This document shows, piece after piece, positions 49,439 through 57,880 of a DNA stretch of 64,000 bases. This stretch comes from Burkholderiaceae bacterium (GTDB lineage: Bacteria; Pseudomonadota; Gammaproteobacteria; Burkholderiales; Burkholderiaceae_D). The stretch is taken from NCBI GenBank assembly GCA_004298905.1, contig SCTK01000016.1:62001-126000 (forward strand), given 5' to 3'. A program made the position numbers and the translations under genes. Each line of letters begins with the position of its first letter. Position 1 is the first letter of the stretch. The notes below the pieces were generated by a model that did not search any database, was not told the DNA's origin, and saw only the letters and a program-made list of their open reading frames with translations.

Positions 49439-51117
49439 TGAAGTGGTGGGGTTGGGGCGATCCGAAGTTGAATTTCCCGATGGCTGACAAGCCGAATCTG
49501 TGGCCTTGGGTGGCAAAGAAACTTGGCATTGTGAGTGCCGTGCCTACGGCCATGCCGGTTGATCTTTCATCGATTCAGATGACTCCGACGCAGGCGAGTA
49601 CGGAGTTGCTCGCCGAACTACGTCAGATCCTGAAGCCCGACCAGATCACGCTCGACCCGTTCGAGCGGCTTCTTCACAGTTATGGCAAGAGTTTCCCTGA
49701 TCTCTTCTGCGTTCGAAACGGCGTAGTGAGACGAGCACCCGACGCTGTTCTCCTTCCAGACTCGCACGAACAAGTAGAGGCGCTCGTCAAGCTCGCGCAT
49801 CAGCGCAACTTCTGTCTGATCCCTTTTGGCGGCGGAACGAACATCGTGGGCGGAATCAATCCCGAAGCCGACGAAGTGCGTCCGATGATGACGCTCAGTC
49901 TGCGCAACATGAACCGTCTGATTTCGATCGACCCAGAATCTCGTACCGCGACAATTCAGGCTGGCGCACTCGGCCCCAAGCTGGAGGCAGATCTGGCGGA
50001 ACAAGGTCATTCGCTCGGACATTACCCTGACTCTTTCGAATATTCGACCTTGGGAGGATGGTTAGCCACCCGCTCAGCCGGCATGCAGTCAGACGCCTAC
50101 GGCAAGATCGAGGACATGGTCGTTTCGATCAAGATGATCACTCCCTCGGGTACGATCATCACGAAAGCTGTTCCGTCGTCCTCCGCTGGCCCCGATCTCA
50201 ATCGCATCATGGTCGGTTCCGAGGGCATCTTGGGCGTGATCACCGAAGCGACGATGCGTGTTCACAAAACACCCGCCATCAAGGATTACCGGGGTTATCT
50301 ATTCAAGAGTTTCGAAGACGGCGTGCATGGGATCCAGGAGTGTCTGGACCGCGGTTTCGCCCCGAGCATGATTCGGCTCCAGGACAGCGGTGAGAGCGAG
50401 CTCGCTTTCAACATGAAAGCCCCCAAGCATGGGCTTGAGGGCTGGATTCAGAATCGGGTGAAAGGCTGGCTTAGATTCCGCGGCTATACCGAGCCATGCA
50501 TTCTGATTGTAGGCTTCGAGGGCGCGGGGAAATCGATCGCGGCCACCCGCCGCTCCGCACTCGCGATACTGAAGAGCCATGGCGGTTTCCCTCTCGGCAA
50601 GAGTGTCGGCAATACGTGGTCGAAGGACAAGTTCAACATCCCCTATCTCCGCGACTACATCATGGACTACGGCTGCATGGCCGATGTAGCTGAGACTTCG
50701 ATCCTATGGTCGAAGGTGCTGCCGCTTTATACCGGCACAGTCGAAGCCGTGAAGGCACGCTTCCGGCAGGAAGATGGCACGGGTTACATAGGCTGCCATA
50801 TCTCCCATACTTACAAGACTGGCGCTTGCCTTTACTTCACGTTCGCAGCGCGGCAACCGAAGGGTAAAGAGCTCGAGCATTACTACGAATACAAGCGTCT
50901 CGTCACCGATACGATCATGAGCCTGGGCGGTACTCTCAGCCACCATCATGCCGTTGGAATCGAGCATCGCCCTTGGATGAATCAGGAAGTATCACCTGCG
51001 GGACTGCAGGCTCTTCACGCACTCAAGACTTCACTAGATCCGAAACAGGTATTGAATCCAGGCAAGCTCTTGCCAGAACTCGACGCGACCAGGGTCAGCG
51101 AGCAAGCAGAAAATTAA
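49435..51117 (+). CDS. Alkylglycerone-phosphate-synthase-like FAD enzyme
   Basis: I chose the ATG at 49435, which overlaps the reductase stop and has an AGAAGG site before it (560 residues). Features shared with alkyl-DHAP synthase are WGWGDP near the N-terminus (5-10), FAD-binding FGGGTN (131-136), a PDSFEYSTLGGWLATRSAGM segment (198-217), the HHHAVG active-site motif (503-508) and a DPKQVLNPGKLL end. AGPS swaps the acyl group of acyl-DHAP for a fatty alcohol, making an ether bond. Other FAD-linked oxidases of the VAO family (glycolate or lactate oxidases) are less likely because they lack WGWGDP and HHHxVG. No DHAP acyltransferase is present in the window. Composition is moderate, unlike the AT-rich genes before it. 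Confidence 0.8.
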   Translation: MMKWWGWGDPKLNFPMADKPNLWPWVAKKLGIVSAVPTAMPVDLSSIQMTPTQASTELLAELRQILKPDQITLDPFERLLHSYGKSFPDLFCVRNGVVRRAPDAVLLPDSHEQVEALVKLAHQRNFCLIPFGGGTNIVGGINPEADEVRPMMTLSLRNMNRLISIDPESRTATIQAGALGPKLEADLAEQGHSLGHYPDSFEYSTLGGWLATRSAGMQSDAYGKIEDMVVSIKMITPSGTIITKAVPSSSAGPDLNRIMVGSEGILGVITEATMRVHKTPAIKDYRGYLFKSFEDGVHGIQECLDRGFAPSMIRLQDSGESELAFNMKAPKHGLEGWIQNRVKGWLRFRGYTEPCILIVGFEGAGKSIAATRRSALAILKSHGGFPLGKSVGNTWSKDKFNIPYLRDYIMDYGCMADVAETSILWSKVLPLYTGTVEAVKARFRQEDGTGYIGCHISHTYKTGACLYFTFAARQPKGKELEHYYEYKRLVTDTIMSLGGTLSHHHAVGIEHRPWMNQEVSPAGLQALHALKTSLDPKQVLNPGKLLPELDATRVSEQAEN

Positions 51118-51186
51118 ACCCAACTTTTCGCCGTTCGCACCTAGATGGCTTTGGACAAAATGTCCGTTGATTCCAGCTGAAAACCC

Positions 51187-51798
51187 ATGATTACAGTCAT
51201 TGCTATAGTTTCTTATCTTATCGGTTCAGTGTGCTTCGCGGTAATCATGAGCCGCGTATTCCGGCTACCCGATCCACGTGTCTATGGCTCAGGCAATCCC
51301 GGCGCAATCAACGTGCTCCGGTCTGGCAACAAAGTTGCGGCCATGCTAACGTTGCTGGGCGACGCACTCAAGAGTTGGCTGGCCGTGTGGCTGGCACAAC
51401 GATTTGCGCCTGCTGGCGACGCCCAACTGGCGATGGCCATTGCGGGCACCTTTTCTGTGATCGGTCACATGTATCCGCTGTTTCATCATTTTCAGGGTGG
51501 CAAGGGTGTGGCAACGGCACTGGGCGCGCTATTTGGCTTTAGTGTTTACCTCGGACTAGGCGCGATTTCGATGTGGATCATTATCGCGGTATTTTTTCGC
51601 ATGTCGTCGTTTGCGTCGATTGTATCGGCGCTGTTTGCGCCGTTTGTGACGTGGATGCTATTCGGCGTTACGCATCCGTTCTTTGCTAGCGTGGCGCTGT
51701 CGGCCGTACTACTGATTTATCGCCACCGCCAGAACATCAAAAATATTCTGGCGGGTACGGAAAGCAGGCTCGGACAAATAGTTAAGCCTTACGTTTGA
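51187..51798 (+). CDS. plsY: Glycerol-3-phosphate acyltransferase PlsY
   Basis: The 203-residue membrane enzyme transfers an acyl group from acyl phosphate to glycerol-3-phosphate. All signature loops are present: GSGNPGAINVLR, GHMYPLFHHFQGGKGVAT and YRHRQNIKNILAGTE. Five hydrophobic helices are visible. It follows the AGPS-like gene by 69 bases in the same direction, which may be chance at an island edge or a functional link, since both enzymes load glycerol backbones. Confidence 0.95.
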   Translation: MITVIAIVSYLIGSVCFAVIMSRVFRLPDPRVYGSGNPGAINVLRSGNKVAAMLTLLGDALKSWLAVWLAQRFAPAGDAQLAMAIAGTFSVIGHMYPLFHHFQGGKGVATALGALFGFSVYLGLGAISMWIIIAVFFRMSSFASIVSALFAPFVTWMLFGVTHPFFASVALSAVLLIYRHRQNIKNILAGTESRLGQIVKPYV

Positions 51799-52041
51799 GC
51801 CGTCGATTCCAGTTATCGGCAGATAATCGTACGTGATGATATGCGCACAAGTCTGACGACCCGTGTCAACGTACGCCCCTTGAGGAGCGTGGCGGTCAAG
51901 TGTGCCAACTTGTTCAATCCCTGTTTCAAGATGCGCCTAGCCGTTGTCGCAACTGCTGGATTTCGGGGGCAGGCCCCCTATTTTCTGTGCCGTCGAGCTT
52001 CGCAAATACACCTCGGAGAAAAATGGAATCTGACCCCGCGC
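51799..52041. other. Intergenic region with weak hairpin
   Basis: The 243 bases between plsY and the convergent PilZ gene hold no gene I can support. A short GGGGG-CAGG-CCCCC hairpin (51965-51978) followed by TATTTTCTG may be a weak terminator. A GGAAT...ATTCC pair near 52024-52049 surrounds a CTGACCCC word. Open frames across it overlap the opposite-strand PilZ gene and look spurious. Confidence 0.4.
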
Positions 52042-52407
52042 TCAAATTCCGGGGCTCAGTTGCTTGTTTACCCAGGTCTTGATCAGGGTTCGGTATTCGT
52101 CCTGGATATCGACAAAATTCACGCCGACCTTGTAATCGCCGTGGCTCAGGATGGTGTGCGTGACGCGGGCGCTGCATACGCATTGATGACGCTTGCCGGA
52201 ACTGTCCGGGGCGGGAATTTCAATGCCGAGTGTCAAGGTGGTATTGACGGGAAAATTCTGCTGGCATAGAAAAGCCAACCCGCCTTCTGAAATATCGATG
52301 ACCTTGGTGAGCAGGTAGTTGCCCGGCCCGAGGATCACTCCGCCACGCCAAACGACCGCGACCCGAATGGTTTTACGCGCATCACTGCCAGAACCGGTTG
52401 AACTCAT
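52042..52407 (-). CDS. PilZ domain protein
   Basis: The 121-residue protein is a single PilZ domain with both cyclic-di-GMP contact motifs: RKTIR (residues 11-15, RxxxR) and DISEGGLAF (D/NxSxxG). It should bind c-di-GMP and act on a partner in motility, adhesion or polysaccharide output. It lacks any other domain. It is convergent with plsY and lies 69 bases after mltB on the same strand. Confidence 0.88.
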   Translation of the reverse strand: MSSTGSGSDARKTIRVAVVWRGGVILGPGNYLLTKVIDISEGGLAFLCQQNFPVNTTLTLGIEIPAPDSSGKRHQCVCSARVTHTILSHGDYKVGVNFVDIQDEYRTLIKTWVNKQLSPGI

Positions 52408-52476
52408 TTTCTGTATTCATTGTGATAGACCGCCATCAGTGTATCCGACCCGGAACGAAATCCGGCGGCCCCTGCG

Positions 52477-53556
52477 TCAGTTTTTTTTCCTGTCTGAATC
52501 GTAAGCGGTGCGGATCGCCTGCGCCAGCTCGATCACGGCCATGGCGTAAAAGCTGCTGCGGTTGTAGCGGGTGATCGTATAAAAATTTTGCGTGCCGAGC
52601 ACATACTCGGACGCGGCCTCGCCATTGGGCAAATCGATCAAGGCCAGACGCAACTCCGAAGCCAGCGGAGCAGCGGGGCGCACGCCAAATGCGGCCAGCT
52701 GCTGCGGCGTGAACTGCGGCACGATGCCCGCGGCGAGCAAGGGTTGCAAGCGCGCCGGATCGAGCTGGGCCGCGTAATGCGTGGCCAGATCACGCACCCA
52801 GCCATGCGCTTGCAGAAAATGAGCGACGCTGCCGATTGCATCGGCCTGATTCTGGCGCAGATCGATTTTTCCATCGCCATCAAAATCCACGGCATAGAGG
52901 CGCCAGCTGGTGGGCATGAATTGCGGCATGCCAATGGCCCCCGCATAAGAGCCGCGAATCGCAAACACATCCAGCCCATAATCGCGCGCAAACAGCAGGT
53001 AGTCTTCCAATTGACCACGAAAAAACGGTGCGCGATCACCGGCATCCGCCGGATAATCGAACGACAAGGTGGTCAGCGCATCGATCACGCGATAGTTGCC
53101 GGGATTACGGCCGTAGCGGGTTTCGATGCCGACAATCGCCACAATGATTTCCGGCGGCACACCGTATTGCTCGGTCGCGTGTTGCAACGCACCGGCATTG
53201 TCGCGCCAGAAGACCAGCCCTTGTCGAATCCGCTGCGGCTCGACGAAGCGGGTGCGGTAATCTTGCCAACGCTGCGGCTGGGTCGATCCCGACGGCGTCA
53301 TCAGTCGGGCAATCGACGCGTTGTAGCGCGCACGCGCAAACATGTGTTCCAGCTCGGCCGCGACAAAACCATGCTGCCGCACCATCGTATCAATGAAGGC
53401 GCGCACTTCCGGGCGCTGCGGATAATTGCTCAGCACACCAACGGTTTCGTCGATGTGTGGTTTGGGGTGTTGATGTTTCTTACTGGGAACGGCTGTTGCC
53501 GGGATGGCCAGCAAGCAGGCCAGAACCATCAGAAGCGCGCGAGTGCGGCGATGCAT
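52477..53556 (-). CDS. mltB: Lytic murein transglycosylase B
   Basis: The 359-residue protein has a signal peptide (MHRRTRALLMVLACLLAIPATA) and the MltB fold with the catalytic Glu in AIVGIETRYGRNPGNYRVIDAL, then FAIRGSYAGAIGMPQFMPTSW and VDFDGDGKIDL. It cleaves glycan strands of peptidoglycan. There is no clear lipobox, so it may be a soluble periplasmic form. Its start overlaps the transglutaminase gene end by 28 bases, so the two are cotranscribed. Confidence 0.93.
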   Translation of the reverse strand: MHRRTRALLMVLACLLAIPATAVPSKKHQHPKPHIDETVGVLSNYPQRPEVRAFIDTMVRQHGFVAAELEHMFARARYNASIARLMTPSGSTQPQRWQDYRTRFVEPQRIRQGLVFWRDNAGALQHATEQYGVPPEIIVAIVGIETRYGRNPGNYRVIDALTTLSFDYPADAGDRAPFFRGQLEDYLLFARDYGLDVFAIRGSYAGAIGMPQFMPTSWRLYAVDFDGDGKIDLRQNQADAIGSVAHFLQAHGWVRDLATHYAAQLDPARLQPLLAAGIVPQFTPQQLAAFGVRPAAPLASELRLALIDLPNGEAASEYVLGTQNFYTITRYNRSSFYAMAVIELAQAIRTAYDSDRKKN

Positions 53557-55571
53557 GTCTTGAGTTGTCTTAATTTTCGTTGATATTCACTGCGCGCCAG
53601 CGCTTGATAACGCAAGCTGGCATACAACAACGCCCCCTGCTCGATCAAGCGCGCTTGCGCGGGCTGCACTTCCTGCGTGCGCAGCAATTGCCGCACGGCG
53701 CGCTGCGCAAAATCCTGCGGGCCTTCGTGCGGCAAGCGTTCTGCGCCACGCCGCGCTAGCCACGTGCAATAGCGCGAGTATAGACGAGCCAGTGGATCGG
53801 TCGTGCGCGTGCGCCACCACAACCACGCGGACACGCTGCCCAGCACGACGCCGGTCATGCCCAGCAGCAATGCGCCGAGTTGCCGCCAATCGGGATCGGA
53901 CAGGCCGAGCCGTTGCAGCAGATCGCGTTGCCGCTCGCCGTTGAACGATAGCACCCACTGGTTCCAGCTGTGATTCACCGCTTCCCAATTGAAACGCAAG
54001 CGCCGCAGCCAGTCGATATCGCTGCGCACAAGAAACGGCAAGGCGGCATTGTCGAGCACACTGCCCGCAACGCCACGTTCGATGCGATTGGGCGCCACCA
54101 GCGCGGTGGGATCGACGCGCACCCAGCCACGTTGCGCCAGCCACACCTCAGCCCAGGCATGGGCATCGGACTGGCGTACCGACAGACTGCCATCGACCGA
54201 GTTGATTTCGCCGCCCTGATAACCCGTCACCACCCGCGCCGGAATTTCCAGCGCGCGCATCAGCACCACAAAGCTGCTGGCATAGTGTTCGCAAAATCCG
54301 GTTTGCGTGTCGAACAGAAATTCATCGACGCTATGCAGCCCCAGGGCCGGTGGCGTCAGCGAATAGCGGAAGGGCTGGCTGGTGTAGAAGCGCAGTGCGC
54401 GTTGCAAGAGTTGCGCTGCATCGCTCTCTTCGGCGCGCCATTGCGTCGCCAGCTTCAGCGTACGTGGGTTCATGCCATAAGGAAGATCAATGAGCGCAGC
54501 GCGCTGCGCAGCGTCCAGTTCTTCACCGTAGGAGAAATTCAATTGTGATCGTGCGCGATAACGCACGCGCTCGCTCAAGGGCCGCTGCGCCGTCATTTGC
54601 AGGTCCATTCCCATACGGACTTCGTTGCCTGCTTGTGAAAGTACCGGCACCTGCACCGGCGCTTCGAGCGCAAAAATCCACGGTTTCTGACTGGCTTCCA
54701 GCGTCACGGTGTAATCGATGGCGGCGGCATCGGCGGGAATGCGCAGCGTCAGGCTTTTCTGCATCCTCGCTGCGACATCGCTCCGCCGCCAGGTGCGGCC
54801 ATCGAAAGTTTCCAGCACCGGCCCGCGCCAATACAATTTGGCGCTGGGCGGCACGGCTTGATCGAAAGCAACACTGAAAGCCAATTCACCCGACAGCGCC
54901 AGTTCGGAGACCGAACCCGGTGCCATCGTGTCGGACAAACCCGTTTTGGCGCCCGCCGCATCCTTGGGCAAGGCCCACAACGGCCCGGCAATACGCGGGA
55001 ACAGGACGAACAACACCAGCATCAAGGGCACAGCCTGCGCCAGCAGGCTCGCCGCCATTTTCAGTTTGGCGGCGAACGGCGGTTCGCTGTCCATGAATTG
55101 CACATTGATTTGCGCCAGCACAATCGCCAGCAGCGCGAACACCATCAACAGCGCCACCGGGATCGATTGCGAATACAGAAAATTCGTGAGCATGAGAAAG
55201 AAGCCGATGAACAGCACGACGAACACATCGCGCCGCGCGCGCATTTCCAGCAGCTTGAGGGCAAGCAGTACCACCAGCGCGGCAACGCCCGCATCGCGCC
55301 CGAACAGGGTACGAAACTGCGCGAGCAAGGCGAGCGTCAGCGTGAACGCCAGCAGCCACAGCAACCAGCGTCCGGGCAAAGGCTGACCCTGCACCGTGAG
55401 CCAGGCACGATAGCTCATCAGGAGCAACGTGGTGACCGTGACCCAGAATGGCAAATGCTGGGCATGCGCAATCCAGCACAAGAACAGCGCTGTCAGCAGA
55501 AACAGCGTGTCGCGTTGTTCACGCTCCCATTGCGCGCCGAGACGGCCGAAGAGAATACCGAGCGCACGCAT
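53529..55571 (-). CDS. TgpA-type transglutaminase-like membrane protein (DUF3488)
   Basis: The 680-residue protein has about six N-terminal helices, a periplasmic transglutaminase domain, and one more helix with a DUF4129-like tail. The catalytic triad is visible: Cys in TGFCEHYASSFV, His in SDAHAWAEVW and Asp in WVRVDPTALV. TgpA of Pseudomonas aeruginosa is a homologue and is essential there; its substrate is not settled. It is third in the moxR-DUF58-tgpA-mltB row and probably works at the cell wall with mltB. Confidence 0.9.
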   Translation of the reverse strand: MRALGILFGRLGAQWEREQRDTLFLLTALFLCWIAHAQHLPFWVTVTTLLLMSYRAWLTVQGQPLPGRWLLWLLAFTLTLALLAQFRTLFGRDAGVAALVVLLALKLLEMRARRDVFVVLFIGFFLMLTNFLYSQSIPVALLMVFALLAIVLAQINVQFMDSEPPFAAKLKMAASLLAQAVPLMLVLFVLFPRIAGPLWALPKDAAGAKTGLSDTMAPGSVSELALSGELAFSVAFDQAVPPSAKLYWRGPVLETFDGRTWRRSDVAARMQKSLTLRIPADAAAIDYTVTLEASQKPWIFALEAPVQVPVLSQAGNEVRMGMDLQMTAQRPLSERVRYRARSQLNFSYGEELDAAQRAALIDLPYGMNPRTLKLATQWRAEESDAAQLLQRALRFYTSQPFRYSLTPPALGLHSVDEFLFDTQTGFCEHYASSFVVLMRALEIPARVVTGYQGGEINSVDGSLSVRQSDAHAWAEVWLAQRGWVRVDPTALVAPNRIERGVAGSVLDNAALPFLVRSDIDWLRRLRFNWEAVNHSWNQWVLSFNGERQRDLLQRLGLSDPDWRQLGALLLGMTGVVLGSVSAWLWWRTRTTDPLARLYSRYCTWLARRGAERLPHEGPQDFAQRAVRQLLRTQEVQPAQARLIEQGALLYASLRYQALARSEYQRKLRQLKTCIAALARF

Positions 55572-55574
55572 TCC

Positions 55575-56564
55575 TTATCCCTCGAACAATGCCAGCGCCC
55601 GCAAGCACTGTGCGCGATGCGCATCGCCGTGCGCTGGCGCAATGTGTTGCGTCGGCAAACTCAAGCCATACAACACATGCTGCTGCTCGGCTTCCAGTAT
55701 CCAGCGTGTCAAGCGCGATAGCCGTGCTTCGCGTCCGAGTGCAGCGGGCAATTGCGTCCAATCGAGCCAGAGCAAGGCCGGGCCGCTGCTGTCGAAGGAT
55801 TTGCTCAGCAAGGTGTCGTCGGCCTGCCGCGCAATTGCCTTCCACGCCAACTGACGCAGCGCATCGCCCGGCACAAACGGACGCACGCCGGAAAAATCCT
55901 CGTGACCCGCGACCGTGATGCCGCCCTCCCCCGGCGCCGCCTGCGGCACTGGCAGCGGTGGCGCATCCTGCTCCGGCGCGGGATACACCAGACAACGCAA
56001 CGAGGGATACCAATAGGCCCAGGCACGCCACAGGCCCAGTGGGAAAATGGTGGCGAGGGTGGTGCGCGGTAAAGTCTGCCAGCCACGCCGCGTGGTAGCG
56101 CAACTCAATTCCAGCGCCACACGATTGCCGCCGGAAATATCGGCCACCACGGCTTCTACACTCTCATCGCCTTGCAACGTCACAGCGTAGCGGTCATAAC
56201 GCTGCGCATTTTCCAGATCGATTTGAAAACGCGCCCACTCGCCAGCAAACACGGGTTCCACCCGGCCGGGCACGATACGCAAATGTGCGAGATTGCGGAA
56301 GGTGTGCAGGATGCCAACGATGGCGACTGCGCCGAGCAAAAACGTCAGCGCGAAACCGAGACTGAGTTGGTAGTTGATACTGCCCAGCAGCAACACCAGC
56401 AGGGTCAGCGCAAACATCAGGCCGGTGCGCGTGGGCAGGATGAATACGCGCCGCTGCACCAGTTCCACCACACCCGCTTCCGCCACGCGCGGACGGAAAA
56501 TCATGCGCGCGATGGATTGTCCGAGAGCGCTGTGTTGCAGGCGATGCGTGAATGCATCCAACAT
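55575..56564 (-). CDS. DUF58 domain protein
   Basis: The 329-residue protein has two N-terminal membrane helices (about residues 40-80) and a C-terminal DUF58 region with EDFSGVRPFVPGDALRQLAWKAIARQ, related to von Willebrand A folds. Such proteins are partners of MoxR ATPases. It lies between moxR (7 bases away) and the transglutaminase gene (3 bases away), consistent with one operon. Confidence 0.88.
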   Translation of the reverse strand: MLDAFTHRLQHSALGQSIARMIFRPRVAEAGVVELVQRRVFILPTRTGLMFALTLLVLLLGSINYQLSLGFALTFLLGAVAIVGILHTFRNLAHLRIVPGRVEPVFAGEWARFQIDLENAQRYDRYAVTLQGDESVEAVVADISGGNRVALELSCATTRRGWQTLPRTTLATIFPLGLWRAWAYWYPSLRCLVYPAPEQDAPPLPVPQAAPGEGGITVAGHEDFSGVRPFVPGDALRQLAWKAIARQADDTLLSKSFDSSGPALLWLDWTQLPAALGREARLSRLTRWILEAEQQHVLYGLSLPTQHIAPAHGDAHRAQCLRALALFEG

Positions 56565-56571
56565 GATGTGA

Positions 56572-57498
56572 TCAGGGAATGCGCACGGCGCGAATCAACT
56601 CGGCAGCCAGTTCGTGGCGCTGCAGTCGGCCGGTGCCTGCACTGCTCGCTGCCGCGCGCAAACGATGGCCTGCAACGGCGGGCAGCACGGCTTGAATATC
56701 TTCCGGCAAGACATGACTGCGCCCATCCAGCCAGGCCCAGGCACGCGCAGCGTGCAGCAAGCCCAGTGCGCCGCGCGGACTCAAGCCTTCGGCAAATAAA
56801 TTGCTGGCGCGCGAATGGGCAATCAGCGCTTGCACATAATCGAGCAATGCAGGGGCGCAGTGCACCTGATTCACGCCCTGTTGCGCCTGTTGCAATTGCG
56901 CGGCCGTTATTTGCACGCGCAACTGGCGCAGCATGACGCGCCGATCTTCGCCTTCGAGCAACGCACGCTCGGCCTTGGCATCTGGGTAGCCGAGCGAAAT
57001 GCACATCAAGAAACGGTCGAGCTGCGATTCCGGTAATGGAAAAGTGCCGCTGTGATCGGCAGGGTTTTGTGTGGCGATGACAAAAAACGGTTCCGGCAAG
57101 GCGCGCGTCTGGCCGTCGCCCGACACTTGATGTTCTTCCATCGCTTCGAGCAGCGCACTCTGTGTTTTCGGCGTGGCGCGATTGATTTCATCGGCCAGCA
57201 GCACCTGCGAAAAAATCGGTCCGGGATGAAACACGAAGGCATTGGCGCTGCGGTCGTACACCGACACGCCGAGCAAATCCGCTGGCAGCAAATCGTTGGT
57301 GAATTGCACCCGCTTGAACTGCAGCCCCAGCGCCAGCGACAGCGCATGCGCCAGCGTGGTCTTGCCCACCCCCGGCAAATCCTCGATCAGCAAATGCCCG
57401 CCCGCCAGCAAACAGGTGAGCGCCTGCCGGATCTGCAAAGGCTTGCCGACGATGACTTGATTGATTTGCGCCGCAGCGGCCTGAATTTTATCGAGCAT
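56572..57498 (-). CDS. MoxR family AAA+ ATPase
   Basis: The 308-residue ATPase has Walker A in LIEDLPGVGKTTLAHAL, the conserved LLGVSVYD segment, Walker B in VLLADEINRATPKTQSALLEAMEEHQV and sensor-1 FVIATQNPADHSGTFPLPESQLDRF. MoxR proteins act as chaperones that insert cofactors or mature partners, here probably the DUF58 and transglutaminase products. It starts the operon; the 57499-57608 gap before it must hold its promoter. Confidence 0.93.
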   Translation of the reverse strand: MLDKIQAAAAQINQVIVGKPLQIRQALTCLLAGGHLLIEDLPGVGKTTLAHALSLALGLQFKRVQFTNDLLPADLLGVSVYDRSANAFVFHPGPIFSQVLLADEINRATPKTQSALLEAMEEHQVSGDGQTRALPEPFFVIATQNPADHSGTFPLPESQLDRFLMCISLGYPDAKAERALLEGEDRRVMLRQLRVQITAAQLQQAQQGVNQVHCAPALLDYVQALIAHSRASNLFAEGLSPRGALGLLHAARAWAWLDGRSHVLPEDIQAVLPAVAGHRLRAAASSAGTGRLQRHELAAELIRAVRIP

Positions 57499-57608
57499 GG
57501 GAAAAGGTTAACGGCACTGAACAGTGGAGATTCAGCTTAACATTTTCACCACCGGCTCAGTACTGTGTCATACACTGCGCGAATTGTGGAGCGCGATGAA
57601 GGCCAGCC

Positions 57609-57821
57609 TTGAATACATTGAATACGTCGACACTCTTCTGGGGTTTGCTTTTCGGCTCGATCGGGCTGGGCTTTTTCATCTACGGCAAGAAACAGAAGGT
57701 GCTCGTTCCCTTCCTGTGCGGACTGGCGCTGATGGTGTTCCCGTATTTCATTTCAAACACGCTGCCACTGGTCACGATTGGCGTTGCGCTGATCGCGTTA
57801 CCCTATTTTTTCAGACGCTGA
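57609..57821 (+). CDS. Small two-to-three-helix membrane protein
   Basis: The 70-residue product (core TLFWGLLFGSIGLGFFIYGKKQK, then VPFLCGLALMVFPYF and VTIGVALIALPYFF) looks like a small inner-membrane protein found in many proteobacteria and often labelled an amino acid transport protein without evidence. The only start codons in frame are TTG (57609 or 57618); an AAGG lies about 6 bases before the first. An ATG at 57596 is in another frame. Confidence 0.65.
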   Translation: MNTLNTSTLFWGLLFGSIGLGFFIYGKKQKVLVPFLCGLALMVFPYFISNTLPLVTIGVALIALPYFFRR

Positions 57822-57880
57822 GCGCGCTCGAGACATTCCACTAGACCATTACGTTCTCGTGGGTCACCTGAATCAGCAGT

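Noticed and set aside
52024-52060. GGAATCTGACCCC...ATTCC text like that near some mobile elements
   Set aside because: Only one copy in the window and no transposase or target duplication, so no mobile element can be called.
51841-52269. Plus-strand ORF after plsY, 142 codons
   Set aside because: More than half overlaps the PilZ gene on the other strand, whose motifs are clear; no ribosome-binding site.
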